Shown piece after piece: positions 20,655 to 31,237 of a stretch of 50,734 nt of DNA. Made by a program: the position numbers and the translations under genes. Every line of letters starts with the position of its first letter. Within the stretch, counting starts at the first letter, position 1. The DNA is taken from the NCBI GenBank assembly GCA_028279865.1, contig JANQMV010000048.1, positions 1-50,734 on the forward strand, written 5' to 3'. The notes beneath the pieces are model-generated. The model worked only from the letters and a program-made list of their open reading frames with translations. It was not told the DNA's origin and did no database searches. This DNA is from Candidatus Altimarinota bacterium (lineage in GTDB: Bacteria > Patescibacteriota > Gracilibacteria > JANQMV01).

Positions 20655-20683
20655 TTGATTCTCAATACATTTTTCAGTAACCT
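20655..20683 (+). promoter_or_regulatory. Weak predicted promoter of the solute-binding protein gene
   Basis: TTGATT (20655-20660) and TAACCT (20678-20683) are 17 bases apart, 22 bases before the ATG at 20706. Confidence 0.3.
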
Positions 20684-20705
20684 GAGGGTGTTTTAAAAAA
20701 TAAAA

Positions 20706-22160
20706 ATGAAAGTAATCAAAAAAACTATTGTTTTTGCGCTTTTAATAAGTATTAGTTTCGGTTTTTCCGGTTGTCGCAAAAAGAATCAAGGCAATACCAG
20801 TACCGGCACCACGACCAACTCTGTTGAAAAAAAAGAGATTGTCATCTGGAATTTGTTTGATAATTCAGACAGCCTGAGGGGTCAAATCCAGTCTTTTGAA
20901 AGTTCACATCCCGGAGTTGATATAACTTATAAAAAGTTTGTGAATATTGAGGAATACTGGAGCACAATTCTGAATGAGCTCGCAGAGGGCGAAGGTCCTG
21001 ATATCTTTGCCGTTAACAACAATTGGCTGCGCAAGCATTACAAAAAATTCTATCCTCTTCCCTTGGAAGGGATTGAAATCCCCATGAATCCTGAAATCTT
21101 CAGACAAACATTTTTTAATGTAGCCGGAGAAGATTTGATTATTGAAAATCAGGTCATGGGCATACCTCTCTCGATTGACACACTGGCCCTTTATTACAAT
21201 AAAGAACTGTTTGGAGATAGCATTATCAATAGTGACGAACCGGCACGCACATGGGAAGAATTAAAGGAACAAGTCATCACTTTGACAAAAAGAGATAACA
21301 GTCCAGAAAGATTTGGTGTTTCTGCGATTTCGATGGGACGGGCAGATAACATCTTGCGTGCCAATGATATTTTGTATTTGCTGATGGTACAACATGAAAC
21401 AAAATTTTACGATGATTCCGGGCTAAAAACTATTTTCGCCAATAAACAAGGTATTGCTGAAGGCACAGGCAAGGCTTATTACCCCGGAGTTGAAGCGCTG
21501 GATTTTTATACCAGTTTCGGGTTACCCAGTTATCGCAATTATACTTGGAATGAGTTTATTACAGGCAGAGCTCCGGATGAAAAAGAAATTAATCCTTTTG
21601 TCAGAGGAAAAACTGCGATGATTTTCGGTTATTCTTTTTTATATGATCAGCTCAAAGGAGCCATTCAAGGACAAATTAAAACAGGAGGAAAGCCAATTGC
21701 ACTGGAAGATATCGGTATTGCTCCGGCACCGCAACTTTACAAATATGAAGAAACCGGTAAGCAAGATGCTTATGCAAATTACTTTCCTCTGGTAGTTTCC
21801 AGAAATACCGCCCATCCTACGGAAGCTTGGAACTTACTGCTCTATCTTTCTTCGGCAGAAAGCTTGCAAACCTACCATGAAAAAACAAACAAACCCACAA
21901 GTCGCAAAGATATGGGAGACGCTCAATCAATACAGCCGCTTTGGGGTGTTTTTGCCCGTCAGGCTTCATATGCGAAAAATCTCCAGCTTTTTGATAACGA
22001 AAATTTCAATGAATACTTCGCAGAAGCAATTCAAAGCGTTGTGAAAGGTAAAAAAACACCGACAGAAGCGTTGCAGCTAACTCAAAAAAGAGCAAACTGT
22101 ATTTTAGACAAAACCAAATCAAACGCAAATCAGGATGTTGATTGCGATATCTTGGAGTAA
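20706..22160 (+). CDS. Extracellular solute-binding lipoprotein (ABC family 1 type)
   Basis: The 484-residue protein begins with a lipoprotein signal peptide, with lipobox FSGC and lipid-bearing Cys23. The mature part has the family 1 solute-binding pattern: KEIVIWNLFDN strand, FESSHPGVDI, GEGPDIFAVNN, MGIPLSIDTLALYYNKELF and a PTEAWNLLLYL segment near the C-terminus. Such proteins usually deliver sugars to ABC permeases, but no permease or ATPase gene is present in this window. The ligand is unknown and the protein may work with a distant transporter. Confidence 0.85.
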   Translation: MKVIKKTIVFALLISISFGFSGCRKKNQGNTSTGTTTNSVEKKEIVIWNLFDNSDSLRGQIQSFESSHPGVDITYKKFVNIEEYWSTILNELAEGEGPDIFAVNNNWLRKHYKKFYPLPLEGIEIPMNPEIFRQTFFNVAGEDLIIENQVMGIPLSIDTLALYYNKELFGDSIINSDEPARTWEELKEQVITLTKRDNSPERFGVSAISMGRADNILRANDILYLLMVQHETKFYDDSGLKTIFANKQGIAEGTGKAYYPGVEALDFYTSFGLPSYRNYTWNEFITGRAPDEKEINPFVRGKTAMIFGYSFLYDQLKGAIQGQIKTGGKPIALEDIGIAPAPQLYKYEETGKQDAYANYFPLVVSRNTAHPTEAWNLLLYLSSAESLQTYHEKTNKPTSRKDMGDAQSIQPLWGVFARQASYAKNLQLFDNENFNEYFAEAIQSVVKGKKTPTEALQLTQKRANCILDKTKSNANQDVDCDILE

Positions 22161-22262
22161 TTTTCCCAATTAAAAGCATTTTTTTGACAGATCTTGCTCC
22201 GTAAGCAAAACGGAAAATTTACCGAGATAAAAAATAAATTTATACAAATTCAGATATAAACT

Positions 22263-23510
22263 TTGAAATTCAAAACTTTAAATTTAAAACTTGCTTCACT
22301 TCCTCGTCTTTTTCTCTTTTTCACGATACTTTCGATTCCTTTTTCTGTGCGCACAATTTTCTATGATGCAGCCGGTTACGCAAGTGGAATGTTTTTTGAA
22401 AGCACAGGTATTTTTTTAAATATAACTGAAATTTTTCTTTGGTTAACTTTTGTAAGCTATTTAATTTGCCTCTTTTATGGGCAAAAAAAAATTATAAACA
22501 TTTGGAACAAGCAAAATCGCAATGTGATAAATTTTTTGGCTGCGTTTCTTTGTATAAATATTCTTAGTGCTCTTTTTAGTAAAGATACTTTACTTAGCTT
22601 ACTTTTCTCTTTTAAGATTATGGAAGGAGTCATCTTTGCATGGCTTATCATTCAACAAATTTTAAGTAAAAGAGAAATCATCTTAACCCTGATTTTAACC
22701 GGTCTTTTTCAAGGAAGTATTGCAATCAGACAGTTTGTTTTGCAGCAAGATTTAGGCTTACAGTTTTTGGGAGAATCTCATTTAGATGTTGAAACATTAG
22801 GCGCGGCAAAAATGAATATTGGTGAAGAAAAGCTGTTACGCGGTTACGGAACTTTTGCACATCCCAATATTTTAGGCGCTTTTCTGGTTGTACTTTTCTT
22901 TCTCTTGGATCATGTAAAACTAGATCGGTTAAAGTATTTAATCCTGATTCCTCTCTTTTTCACTTTTTCACGCAGTGCATTTTTAGCTGTTTTCATCGGT
23001 TTAATTGCTAAAGCGCTAAGCACCAAAAACAAGATGAAAAAAACAATTGGAGCTTTGATTGTGATTGGTATTTTTAGCCTATCGCTTTATTCTTTTGTGC
23101 CAGAACGTTTTGTCTTGGATCAGGCTTTTTATGCAAGGTTTGATTTTATCAAAACCAGTTTGCAAATGTTTTTGAGCAACCCTTTTGGCGTAGGAAATGC
23201 AAACTACTTACTACACATTCAGGATTTTTCAAATAATATTCTCAAGCCTTGGGAATTCCAACCGGTACATAATTTATATTTGCTTATTTTAAATGAAAAC
23301 GGATTTTTAGGGTTAACTGCTTTCCTTGCTTTTTTAGCTTCAATTTTCACTTTCATCTGGAAAAAACACCGGACTTTCTTGCCTTTGTTTTTAGCTGTTT
23401 TAGTCCTTGGCTTGGCTGATCATTATTTTTGGGATATTGATAGCGGGAGGTGGATTTTTTGGATGATAATAGGACTGATTTACCTTAAAGGAAGTAAAAT
23501 TAAAGATTAG
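22263..23510 (+). CDS. O-antigen ligase / Wzy-like polymerase family membrane protein
   Basis: The 415-residue protein has about ten membrane segments. The family signatures are LRGYGTFAHPNILGAFL (near 195-215) and NPFGVGNANY followed by PVHNLYLLILNENGFLGL in the C-terminal half. Members transfer or polymerise glycans on the outer face of the membrane, so it may build a cell-surface polysaccharide or glycosylate a surface protein. The start is a TTG; an in-frame TAA lies just upstream and no nearby ATG exists. It stands behind the lipoprotein gene, about 100 bases away. Confidence 0.8.
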   Translation: MKFKTLNLKLASLPRLFLFFTILSIPFSVRTIFYDAAGYASGMFFESTGIFLNITEIFLWLTFVSYLICLFYGQKKIINIWNKQNRNVINFLAAFLCINILSALFSKDTLLSLLFSFKIMEGVIFAWLIIQQILSKREIILTLILTGLFQGSIAIRQFVLQQDLGLQFLGESHLDVETLGAAKMNIGEEKLLRGYGTFAHPNILGAFLVVLFFLLDHVKLDRLKYLILIPLFFTFSRSAFLAVFIGLIAKALSTKNKMKKTIGALIVIGIFSLSLYSFVPERFVLDQAFYARFDFIKTSLQMFLSNPFGVGNANYLLHIQDFSNNILKPWEFQPVHNLYLLILNENGFLGLTAFLAFLASIFTFIWKKHRTFLPLFLAVLVLGLADHYFWDIDSGRWIFWMIIGLIYLKGSKIKD

Positions 23511-23610
23511 GCATATTGATCAAATTATCTAAGTCGATAATTTTACTACTGACAAAAACGATTCTTTTTCCTACAATACTTTCACTAAATTATTAATAAT
23601 AATTATTTAA

Positions 23611-24894
23611 GTGATAAGTCCTGAGTTACTGATGCCTGCGGGAAATTTTGAAAAATTAAAATACGCTTTCATGTACGGGGCAGATGCGGTTTATTGCGGT
23701 ATTCCTGATTTTAGCTTGCGTATGCGGGTAAATGCTTTCAACAAAGAAACACTTAAAGAAGCTGTGGAATATACTCGCAAACTGGAAAAAACGATTTATG
23801 TGACCGTAAATACTTTTCCACACAAAGAAAGTATTGAAAAGCTCAAAGAATACCTAAAATTTCTGGATGAAATCAAACCGGATGCACTGATCATATCTGA
23901 TCCGGGAGTAATAGCCTTAACCAAAGAGCTGACTTCTCTACCCATTCACCTCTCTGTCCAAGCCAACACAGTCAACGCACATAGTGCAAAATTTTGGTAT
24001 GAACAAGGGATTGAACGCATTGTAATTGCAAGAGAATTAAGGTTAGAGGAAATTCAAGAAATCCACAAAAGTATCCCCGATTTAGAATTAGAAGCATTCA
24101 TTCATGGAGCAATGTGTATGAGTTATTCGGGTAGATGTTTACTCTCTAACTTCATGACTTATAGAGATTCAAATCAGGGCGATTGCGCCCAAAGTTGCCG
24201 CTGGAAATACAAGGTCTATCAAGCCAAAAAAACAAAAACAGACATTCTCAAAGAAGAAGTCTCTGAAGGAAATTTTACTTTAGAAGAAAGTCTGCGTCCC
24301 GATGAATACTATCCGATTGAAGAAGATGAAAAAGGCACGCATATCATGAGTTCACGTGACTTATGCTTAATTGAGTATCTGGAAGATTTGTACAAAGCGG
24401 GTGTTGTTTCATTCAAGGTAGAAGGTCGTTCGAAAACAATTTATTATGTAGCAACGATTGCGCGTGCTTATCGTAAGGCGATTGATGATTTTATGGCAGG
24501 GAAAAATTTTGACCAAAATCTAATAACAGAATTACATTCTTCCGCTAACCGAGGTTTTTTTACAGGTTTTTTACTGGGTAATCCTGACGAAGAGTCTCAG
24601 CAATACGAAGCAAACAAAGCCGAGCAAAATCATGCTTTCGCCGGCATTGTTGAGCAATATGATTCGGCTAAAAAACAAATCGAGCTAACTGTGCGGAATC
24701 GACTGGACTTGGGTGATGAGTTAGAATTTATTTTTCCAAATCCCGAGAAAGATTTTACAATGCAGCTAAAAAAGATTTATAATCACGAAGGAGAGGAAAT
24801 CAAATCAGCCCACGGCGGTCAAGAAAAGAACATTTTTATACCTGTGAATACAGAAGTTGAAAAAAAAGTCTTGGTAAGAAAAAAAATCAAGTAA
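23611..24894 (+). CDS. trhP: Peptidase U32 family protein, probable tRNA U34 hydroxylation protein (TrhP/YegQ type)
   Basis: The 427-residue protein starts at a GTG and opens with PELLMPAGNFEKLKYAF and YGADAVYCG, the standard U32 N-terminus. HGAMCMSYSGRCLLSN and the Cys residues in GDCAQSCRW fit the conserved Cys cluster of the family, and FKVEGRSKTIYYVA is the U32 signature. Length and C-terminal extension fit YegQ/TrhP, which takes part in prephenate-dependent hydroxylation of tRNA uridine 34. Other U32 members act on 23S rRNA or are called collagenases, so the exact target is uncertain. Confidence 0.85.
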   Translation: MISPELLMPAGNFEKLKYAFMYGADAVYCGIPDFSLRMRVNAFNKETLKEAVEYTRKLEKTIYVTVNTFPHKESIEKLKEYLKFLDEIKPDALIISDPGVIALTKELTSLPIHLSVQANTVNAHSAKFWYEQGIERIVIARELRLEEIQEIHKSIPDLELEAFIHGAMCMSYSGRCLLSNFMTYRDSNQGDCAQSCRWKYKVYQAKKTKTDILKEEVSEGNFTLEESLRPDEYYPIEEDEKGTHIMSSRDLCLIEYLEDLYKAGVVSFKVEGRSKTIYYVATIARAYRKAIDDFMAGKNFDQNLITELHSSANRGFFTGFLLGNPDEESQQYEANKAEQNHAFAGIVEQYDSAKKQIELTVRNRLDLGDELEFIFPNPEKDFTMQLKKIYNHEGEEIKSAHGGQEKNIFIPVNTEVEKKVLVRKKIK

Positions 24895-24918
24895 ATATTA
24901 TCATTTAATTCTAAAATT

Positions 24919-26934
24919 ATGGGCTTTTTATTTGGATTGCTACCGCTTTTTATCCTCATATTGCTGATTTACTATGGTTTTAGTAAGTACAAACTACATT
25001 TCAATCAAGAAGTTGTGATTCCCAAAAAAATCGTTGCCTTGCTTTTGCTGATAATTTTAGGATTCAATCTTTTTCTTTTTGAAGCAAATCCCGGAATTGG
25101 CTGGAGCTTGTTTTTTACAATGCTCTTTGTTTTTTTCCTGACAATGTTTCCGCAGGAAAAAAGAAATTTCTTTGTCTACCTTCTCACATCCACAGGTATA
25201 ATCTCAGGTATAGCGCTCGCAGGAAGGGCAAATGATTTTATGGTGGAGACAAATCTTTCAATCCTGTTTTTTAGTATAATTTTCCTTTTAATACTCTATA
25301 GTGTTGAAGATGCTGCAAAACATATTTTTGCTTTTATTCGAGGAGGTTGGGCCTTGTTTTTTGGATTTTTTAGACAAATTGGAAACCTGTTTTCTTTTGC
25401 ACAAAAAAACAGCGATAAAAACAGGCTTAATATCCTGAGAGTTTTAAAAACAAGTGCAATTACTGTTTTAGTTATTGTTATTTTTGTTTCACTGCTTAGC
25501 AAAGCTGACCCTGTCTTTGCTCAAATTATCGAAGATTTTTTTGGCAATATTGAGAAAAGATTCATCTTTTCTTTGGTTCTCATCGCTTTAGCCACTTTAG
25601 GTTGCACTATCTCGATCAACGCCCAAAAACCAATTAATACAAAGCTCTCATTCCTAAATTATTATGATTTCATTATTCCGCTCTCTGTTCTAACAACTCT
25701 GCTTGCGGTCTTCTTAGCAATTCAGTTCACTTATTTGTTTGGAGGACAAGCTGACTTATCAGCATTTGACCTAACATTCTCAGAATACGTACGCAAAGGC
25801 TTCATCGAGCTTCTTATTGCTACATTTTTTGGAATTCTGATTTCTGTCATTATTTTACTCAAACAAGATCATCTCAAGGCAAAAGAAAATAAAATTTTAA
25901 AACTTGTTCACTTTGTTTTACTGTTAGAGTTATTTTTGATGCTTGTTTCAGCATTTAAGAGAGACATCATCTACATCGACTCTTATGGACTTACACGCAT
26001 CCGGATTATCGGTGGAATGTTCTTGGTTTGGCTAGCTGCTTTATTTGTCATTATCATTGCGGCAAACTTTACAAAAAAAATAAGTAAGCAAACAATTCTA
26101 ATTAGTTCTGTTAGTTTAGGTTTTGTTTTGTTTGTAATTTTAAATACAGTTAATCTCGATCAATTAATTGTAGACTACAACGCAAAACATTTCCCTGAGA
26201 AACAAGATATTTTTTACAATAGTTTACTTTCAGCAGATGCAGTCAAAGGCTGGGAAGAAGGAATTGTAACCTCGCAAAAAATTTATAATCAATTTGCTGA
26301 AAAACCAACATTAACCGAAGATGAAAAGAAAATTTTCGCAGGAGCTTTGCTTGCTGTTAAAGCAATCACCGAAAAACGAGACAATCTTTTGAACCATTAT
26401 GGGACAATTGAAGAAATGAAGGACAACGACTACGCCGACCTTCCTCGAGGTTTTCCTGATAAAATCAGATATAATCGCAAATGGCAAGCACTCAATTTTG
26501 GAGAAAAACACGCTTTTGAATATATGAAAAAAAACAGCAGTGTTTTTGAAGGAACGTTAGCTTGTCTGAACAAAAATATTGATTTGTACCAAATCAAAAA
26601 CTCAATCAATCTCAATGATCAAACCAATGAGAGGCTGCATGAATATGAATATCCTCTCATACAACGTTTTTATTATTACAAAGAATTGCATTCAATCAAG
26701 CGCTCAATTTTTGCATATTTTCTGGAGACTTACTATGGAGATGAGAGAGACGGAAAATACTATCGAGACTTTGATTTTGATTATGCTGAAGACTTGAAAC
26801 CGATTTTGGATGAACTAAAAACAAAGCTAAGTATAAATCCAACGGACTTAAATGATTATCAAAAACGTGATGCTTATTATAAGGAGTTTGAGGAACACTT
26901 GATTAAATTAGTTCGGGTTGAAAAATGTGAATAA
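24919..26934 (+). CDS. DUF4173/DUF4153 multi-pass membrane protein with a soluble C-terminal domain
   Basis: The 671-residue protein has about 12 hydrophobic segments in residues 1-425, followed by a soluble helical domain to the end. The segment QFTYLFGGQADLSAFDLTF followed by SEYVRKGFIELL (near 270-300) is the mark of DUF4173 membrane proteins. The function of the family is not known. It starts 24 bases after the U32 gene and probably shares its transcript. Confidence 0.8.
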   Translation: MGFLFGLLPLFILILLIYYGFSKYKLHFNQEVVIPKKIVALLLLIILGFNLFLFEANPGIGWSLFFTMLFVFFLTMFPQEKRNFFVYLLTSTGIISGIALAGRANDFMVETNLSILFFSIIFLLILYSVEDAAKHIFAFIRGGWALFFGFFRQIGNLFSFAQKNSDKNRLNILRVLKTSAITVLVIVIFVSLLSKADPVFAQIIEDFFGNIEKRFIFSLVLIALATLGCTISINAQKPINTKLSFLNYYDFIIPLSVLTTLLAVFLAIQFTYLFGGQADLSAFDLTFSEYVRKGFIELLIATFFGILISVIILLKQDHLKAKENKILKLVHFVLLLELFLMLVSAFKRDIIYIDSYGLTRIRIIGGMFLVWLAALFVIIIAANFTKKISKQTILISSVSLGFVLFVILNTVNLDQLIVDYNAKHFPEKQDIFYNSLLSADAVKGWEEGIVTSQKIYNQFAEKPTLTEDEKKIFAGALLAVKAITEKRDNLLNHYGTIEEMKDNDYADLPRGFPDKIRYNRKWQALNFGEKHAFEYMKKNSSVFEGTLACLNKNIDLYQIKNSINLNDQTNERLHEYEYPLIQRFYYYKELHSIKRSIFAYFLETYYGDERDGKYYRDFDFDYAEDLKPILDELKTKLSINPTDLNDYQKRDAYYKEFEEHLIKLVRVEKCE

Positions 26935-27051
26935 AAAAAACCTATCTCGTTTATATAAATTTGCCCAAGAAAAAATAATATCAAACCAGAATTCTATTAA
27001 TACTCATAACTTATGATATCAGAGTAATTTAGAAGGAATTCTTCGATGTTT

Positions 27052-27783
27052 TTAATTCTTAAAAAAGTATCTATCTAAATCTTGCATAACTATTTCTACA
27101 ATCTCTTGGTCATATTTGTTTGCATCACTCAAAAGACTCTTCAATTCTTCTATTCCAGCCCCCCTGTCTGTAACAAATTCAGGATTCATAGAAAAAGAAT
27201 CAATCGTATCTACTACCTTTATCATCAAAGCTATTTTTAAAATTTCATTACCTTTAAGTCTTTTATAACCAGTGCCATCAAGTTTCTCATGTGAATGCCC
27301 TACATTTTTTGCAATTTTGGTCAATCCTAATTTTTCCAAGATTTCTTGACCTCTTTGCAAATGCCCAACTCGATCGTCGCATAACCAAGGATTTTTTAAT
27401 CTCGTTATTGCACCTTTCTCTTGCCCTTTACGCTTATGGCTATTAAAGATCACCCTATTGGGTGTTTCTTTCTTTCCGATATCGTGAAGTAAAGCAACAA
27501 GAACAGCTGTGTGTACATCTTCCCCAATTCTTTTTGCCAAATCAGGGATATGTATTGTCGTGCGTAAGGAATGTTCAAGTGTCGGACTGTAGTTTGCATT
27601 TTTATACTTAACTTCTTTAAAAAAAACTTCTTCAAGCAAAATTCGCAACTTCTTGATTGTCTTGAAAACAAGCTCATCACCAGCAGGAAGACTTAATTCT
27701 TTAGTAATAATCATTTCTGTTCCTTCACTTCCTAATATTCTGTCAACACTCTGGGAAGGAAATTTATCTGCGAGTTCACCCAT
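27052..27783 (-). CDS. HD / HD-GYP-type phosphohydrolase
   Basis: From the ATG at 27783 the protein has 243 residues. An upstream in-frame GTG at 27828 would add 15 residues but gives an unlikely N-terminus. His71 (TLEHSLRTT), the pair His100-Asp101 (ALLHDIGKK), His141 (GHLQRGQEIL) and HSHEKLDGTGY (163-173) follow the HD-GYP pattern better than the larger protein at 8260 does. It probably hydrolyses a cyclic di-nucleotide or another phosphorylated signal. It ends in TAA and stands alone. Confidence 0.8.
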   Translation of the reverse strand: MGELADKFPSQSVDRILGSEGTEMIITKELSLPAGDELVFKTIKKLRILLEEVFFKEVKYKNANYSPTLEHSLRTTIHIPDLAKRIGEDVHTAVLVALLHDIGKKETPNRVIFNSHKRKGQEKGAITRLKNPWLCDDRVGHLQRGQEILEKLGLTKIAKNVGHSHEKLDGTGYKRLKGNEILKIALMIKVVDTIDSFSMNPEFVTDRGAGIEELKSLLSDANKYDQEIVEIVMQDLDRYFFKN

Positions 27784-27951
27784 TTTTAACTTAATTGTTT
27801 TAAAAAAAAGAGGAAAATAGTGTAACACTGACTCCTCACTACCACAATCAAAAATTATTTGTCACTTTCTCAAAATTTATCAAAAAAAAATTTTTTGTTT
27901 TTTTGCTGTACATTGGTCTTATAATCAGCAAACCTTAAAATAAATACCATC

Positions 27952-28869
27952 CTAGGAGTTCAGATTAACTAACTCATCTTCCGGTTCCGGCACAAAAATT
28001 TTTATCTTTCCATTTTTATAAAAATAATCTTTATCTTTACCATCATATTCGTGTGATGTATTTACACACTCAAAAGTCTCCGGATCGGCACCTTCTACCG
28101 TTACAACGGTTGGTCCCTTCTTCGGAACCGGCTGCACTGACCAATAAACATAGTTTTTATCTTTGTAGTAACAAATTCCGCCATGCCTATTTCGTATTGT
28201 TTGAAATGTTTTTGAGTCAGCTTCTTCTATAATTCTACCGTGATAATAAGCATTTTCCTTATCCCTATAAACAGATGATCGTTCTCCCAATTTGCTAAAA
28301 GTTTTTACATCAGCTTCTTTCAAGGTTTTCCCGCAAAAATAAATATGATTTTTGTCTCGGACATAACCATCTCCATCAATTTCTTCAAAGGTCTCCAAAT
28401 CTGCGTCCGGTATTTTTACAGCTATCCCTTTGTCGGATAAGTAATAAACCGAATTACCTTCAATGACATATTTTAAATAAAGTAACATTCCCTTTGGGAG
28501 AACTAGATTGTCTGTACTCTCCATTGCATATCTACCTAGGGTCGCATTACCTCCAAAAGGTCCTGATGACATATATAGAGCATTTTCATCTTTAAAAAAG
28601 TAAAAATCATTATCATTAATATCCTCAGGAGTTTTATCATTCGGATCAAGAATCCCTTGAAAAGTTTTTGGGTCAGCTTTTTCGACTATATTTCCATTCC
28701 AATAAATATTCTTCCCATCTTCTTCATAAAGACCTTCCGGATAAAATACCTCTTCAATTATTTCGGTATTTTGAATCTCAGATTCTTCGTCAGTTTGAAC
28801 TTCATTTGCACAAGCAAACAGGAAAAATACTAAAAAAATAATCATCAAATATGATCGTTGTCTTTGCAT
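27952..28869 (-). CDS. DKNYY-repeat lipoprotein
   Basis: The 305-residue protein has a short signal peptide with lipobox LFAC and Cys20. The mature part is made of about six repeats of the type YKDKNYVYW-NGK-I-EADPKTF, which is the DKNYY family pattern. These repeats form a surface-exposed, probably beta-rich, array of unknown function. It ends in TAG. The DUF4012 gene lies upstream on the same strand, 118 bases away. Confidence 0.83.
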   Translation of the reverse strand: MQRQRSYLMIIFLVFFLFACANEVQTDEESEIQNTEIIEEVFYPEGLYEEDGKNIYWNGNIVEKADPKTFQGILDPNDKTPEDINDNDFYFFKDENALYMSSGPFGGNATLGRYAMESTDNLVLPKGMLLYLKYVIEGNSVYYLSDKGIAVKIPDADLETFEEIDGDGYVRDKNHIYFCGKTLKEADVKTFSKLGERSSVYRDKENAYYHGRIIEEADSKTFQTIRNRHGGICYYKDKNYVYWSVQPVPKKGPTVVTVEGADPETFECVNTSHEYDGKDKDYFYKNGKIKIFVPEPEDELVNLNS

Positions 28870-28987
28870 AAGTTAAAAGAAAGTTAGTTGGAAAATCTTA
28901 TTTTTTATCTTTTTAAGATCCATGCAGTGAGTCCAATTTTTCACCAATAATGCTTTTTGGCAATTTATAATTTTTAATTTGCACATT

Positions 28988-31222
28988 CTACCTTCTCCCC
29001 ACCACAACCGAAAGATATTCATCCTTTTCCAAAAATTTACCAAAAGAAACACGCTTGGTGCTATCGACAAAAACAGACTGAGGAAATTGTCCTAAAATTT
29101 CTCCGTCTCCCTGTAAAGCAAACGTTTTTTCAAAATAATTTTCTTCTTGACCCGGTTGGTTTTGAATAATCATTTTATAATTATCAGCGTAATTTAAATC
29201 AAGCTGATGGGGAAGTCTGTAACTTAAGTTTATTTTTGCCTCACGTTCGGTGTAAATCACTGATTGCTCAAAAGCAAAAACTGTTTTACCTAAGTCTTCG
29301 TAAACCAAAACCTCATCTGCCACAATAGATCCGGTCGCGGAAAGCAACTCGCTGCCTAAAGGTACATAAATACGAACCAGCGTTTTATTACCTCCAAAGC
29401 CTAAAATATCTTTCAGTTCCTGCCTTTCAAGTTTCCCCGAGCCAAACTTTTGGTACAAATCATCAAAAATTTCGTCTTCCCTCTGAAACCAAGTATGTTT
29501 ACGGGTAAGAGTTAAGTCATTCACTAGATTTCCTTCATTATCAACATTTGTATTATGTTTAATCTTTTGATCAATAAAGCCGTCACTTTTATTTCCACCG
29601 ACAGAAGTATTGATAATTTGCAAATAGTCAAAAGTTTGATCAAGCGAAGCAATTTTACCATCAAGATTAAATTTATCGATCAACATTGAAGTTGCCGTAT
29701 CATTTGAATAAGCCATGATATCTCTACGCTGAATTGACTCTTGGACAACTTCCAAAATAGCCGGGATATTTTGAGGTTGTAAAAGTTGTTTCTTAAAAAC
29801 AGGGGCAAAGTCCATCAAGAACTGTTTTGGTGAATTGGTTTGTGAAAGCTTAGACTCAATTAAGTGTGAAAAAATCCATGTGAAATTTTCTGCATTAATG
29901 GAAATGTCCATTTCGGGCATTTTGATTTCACCAATTTTTTTCAATAAATTTTCAACCACCCGCTGGTTAATTGCAATCACCGTATCAACGGTAGGACCTT
30001 TTTCTTGTTCTAAAAACCACATTACCTGCCTCGCACTGGTAGGAAAATCCGGTGAATAATTTGCATCACGCATCCTCCAGTCTTCTGTAATTTTGTGTAA
30101 ACCTTTTGGCGGATCCACTTTTTCATGAAATTGTCCATCAGCCTCATAGACATCTTTTAATTCAAATTTAGTGATCTTTCCATCATTAATGTCCATTAAA
30201 ATATAACTGCCAATAAATCCTCCGGTTGCCCGGATTTCATGATTATTTTGCAACAAAATCATATAACTTTTCGGATAGCGATCTCCGAGCAAATCTAAAA
30301 CATAAGGAATATAGTTTTGCACAAGGTTAATGATTTCTGTTGCTTGACTGAGCTTTAGTTCAATCTCCAGAAAATTATCTTGGAAATTCCGAGGTAGGTA
30401 TTGAAACTCAATTTCTTCTAAGATTGATAAAGCACTTTCCATTTCTACCATTGCCAAATTTAGATAACCACTATCTTCTTTGATCTTATCTGTAATTTTA
30501 AAATCAGGACGATCAGATTGAGATAGATCACTATTCTGCTGAATGAATTGAGTTTGTAATTGCTGGGCACCGTAGATTGTTTTTGCTAAATATTCCCCTG
30601 CTTTGGAAAGGTGTTTGCCTGCCCTCAAAAGCAATGTCATACTTTGTAGTGGAGAATTCACTTTCGAATTTGCTTGAATATACAAACTGTCTCCCAAACT
30701 TTTTTCGAGCTCTTCAAGTAGCTGTGTCGTACTATAAAACTCATTAAACATGCTGATAAAATCCTTATTTTTAGCAGCATCTGTTGCTTTTTTAATATTC
30801 TCATAAGCACCAAAAGCCTTAACTTCAATGTCTTTTTTTAAAGTTAATCCAGCAGTGTAAGCACCGACTATATTTAAGAGAATAATTACGGTTAGACCAA
30901 CTACACCAAAACGAAAAATTTCTTGCTTAATAAAATTTTTTTGCGGAGAAATTTGAAACAAACGATAAAAAGAATTTATCTTAAAGCCTTCGTTTGCATT
31001 ATAAATATCGACCATCTTCGTTTTTGGAAGATGAGGAGGAATAACTTTTAAAAAAAGTTCGTTTTCTTTCTCAACAAGCTCCTTTTCCGTTGTTTTTTTT
31101 AGCTTGGTCTTTTTTTGAGGAACCACACATAGTTTTTGACGCTCTTCTCGAAAACCAATCGGCTTTGTCCGAAAATTAAGCTTAGAACTTCTTTTTGCCA
31201 GAATGTCAGCTAAAAATTTCAA
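28988..31222 (-). CDS. DUF4012 membrane-anchored protein
   Basis: The 744-residue protein has a basic cytoplasmic N-terminal part of about 110 residues, one membrane segment (FGVVGLTVIILLNIVGAY) and a large external part. That part starts with a helical region and continues into the DUF4012 domain. MILLQNNHEIRATGGFIGSY and DANYSPDFPTSARQVMWF are the family marks. DUF4012 proteins are frequent in CPR and Gram-positive genomes near glycan genes, but their function is not established. It ends in TAG. Confidence 0.88.
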   Translation of the reverse strand: MKFLADILAKRSSKLNFRTKPIGFREERQKLCVVPQKKTKLKKTTEKELVEKENELFLKVIPPHLPKTKMVDIYNANEGFKINSFYRLFQISPQKNFIKQEIFRFGVVGLTVIILLNIVGAYTAGLTLKKDIEVKAFGAYENIKKATDAAKNKDFISMFNEFYSTTQLLEELEKSLGDSLYIQANSKVNSPLQSMTLLLRAGKHLSKAGEYLAKTIYGAQQLQTQFIQQNSDLSQSDRPDFKITDKIKEDSGYLNLAMVEMESALSILEEIEFQYLPRNFQDNFLEIELKLSQATEIINLVQNYIPYVLDLLGDRYPKSYMILLQNNHEIRATGGFIGSYILMDINDGKITKFELKDVYEADGQFHEKVDPPKGLHKITEDWRMRDANYSPDFPTSARQVMWFLEQEKGPTVDTVIAINQRVVENLLKKIGEIKMPEMDISINAENFTWIFSHLIESKLSQTNSPKQFLMDFAPVFKKQLLQPQNIPAILEVVQESIQRRDIMAYSNDTATSMLIDKFNLDGKIASLDQTFDYLQIINTSVGGNKSDGFIDQKIKHNTNVDNEGNLVNDLTLTRKHTWFQREDEIFDDLYQKFGSGKLERQELKDILGFGGNKTLVRIYVPLGSELLSATGSIVADEVLVYEDLGKTVFAFEQSVIYTEREAKINLSYRLPHQLDLNYADNYKMIIQNQPGQEENYFEKTFALQGDGEILGQFPQSVFVDSTKRVSFGKFLEKDEYLSVVVGRR

Positions 31223-31237
31223 GTGTTTACAGACAAT

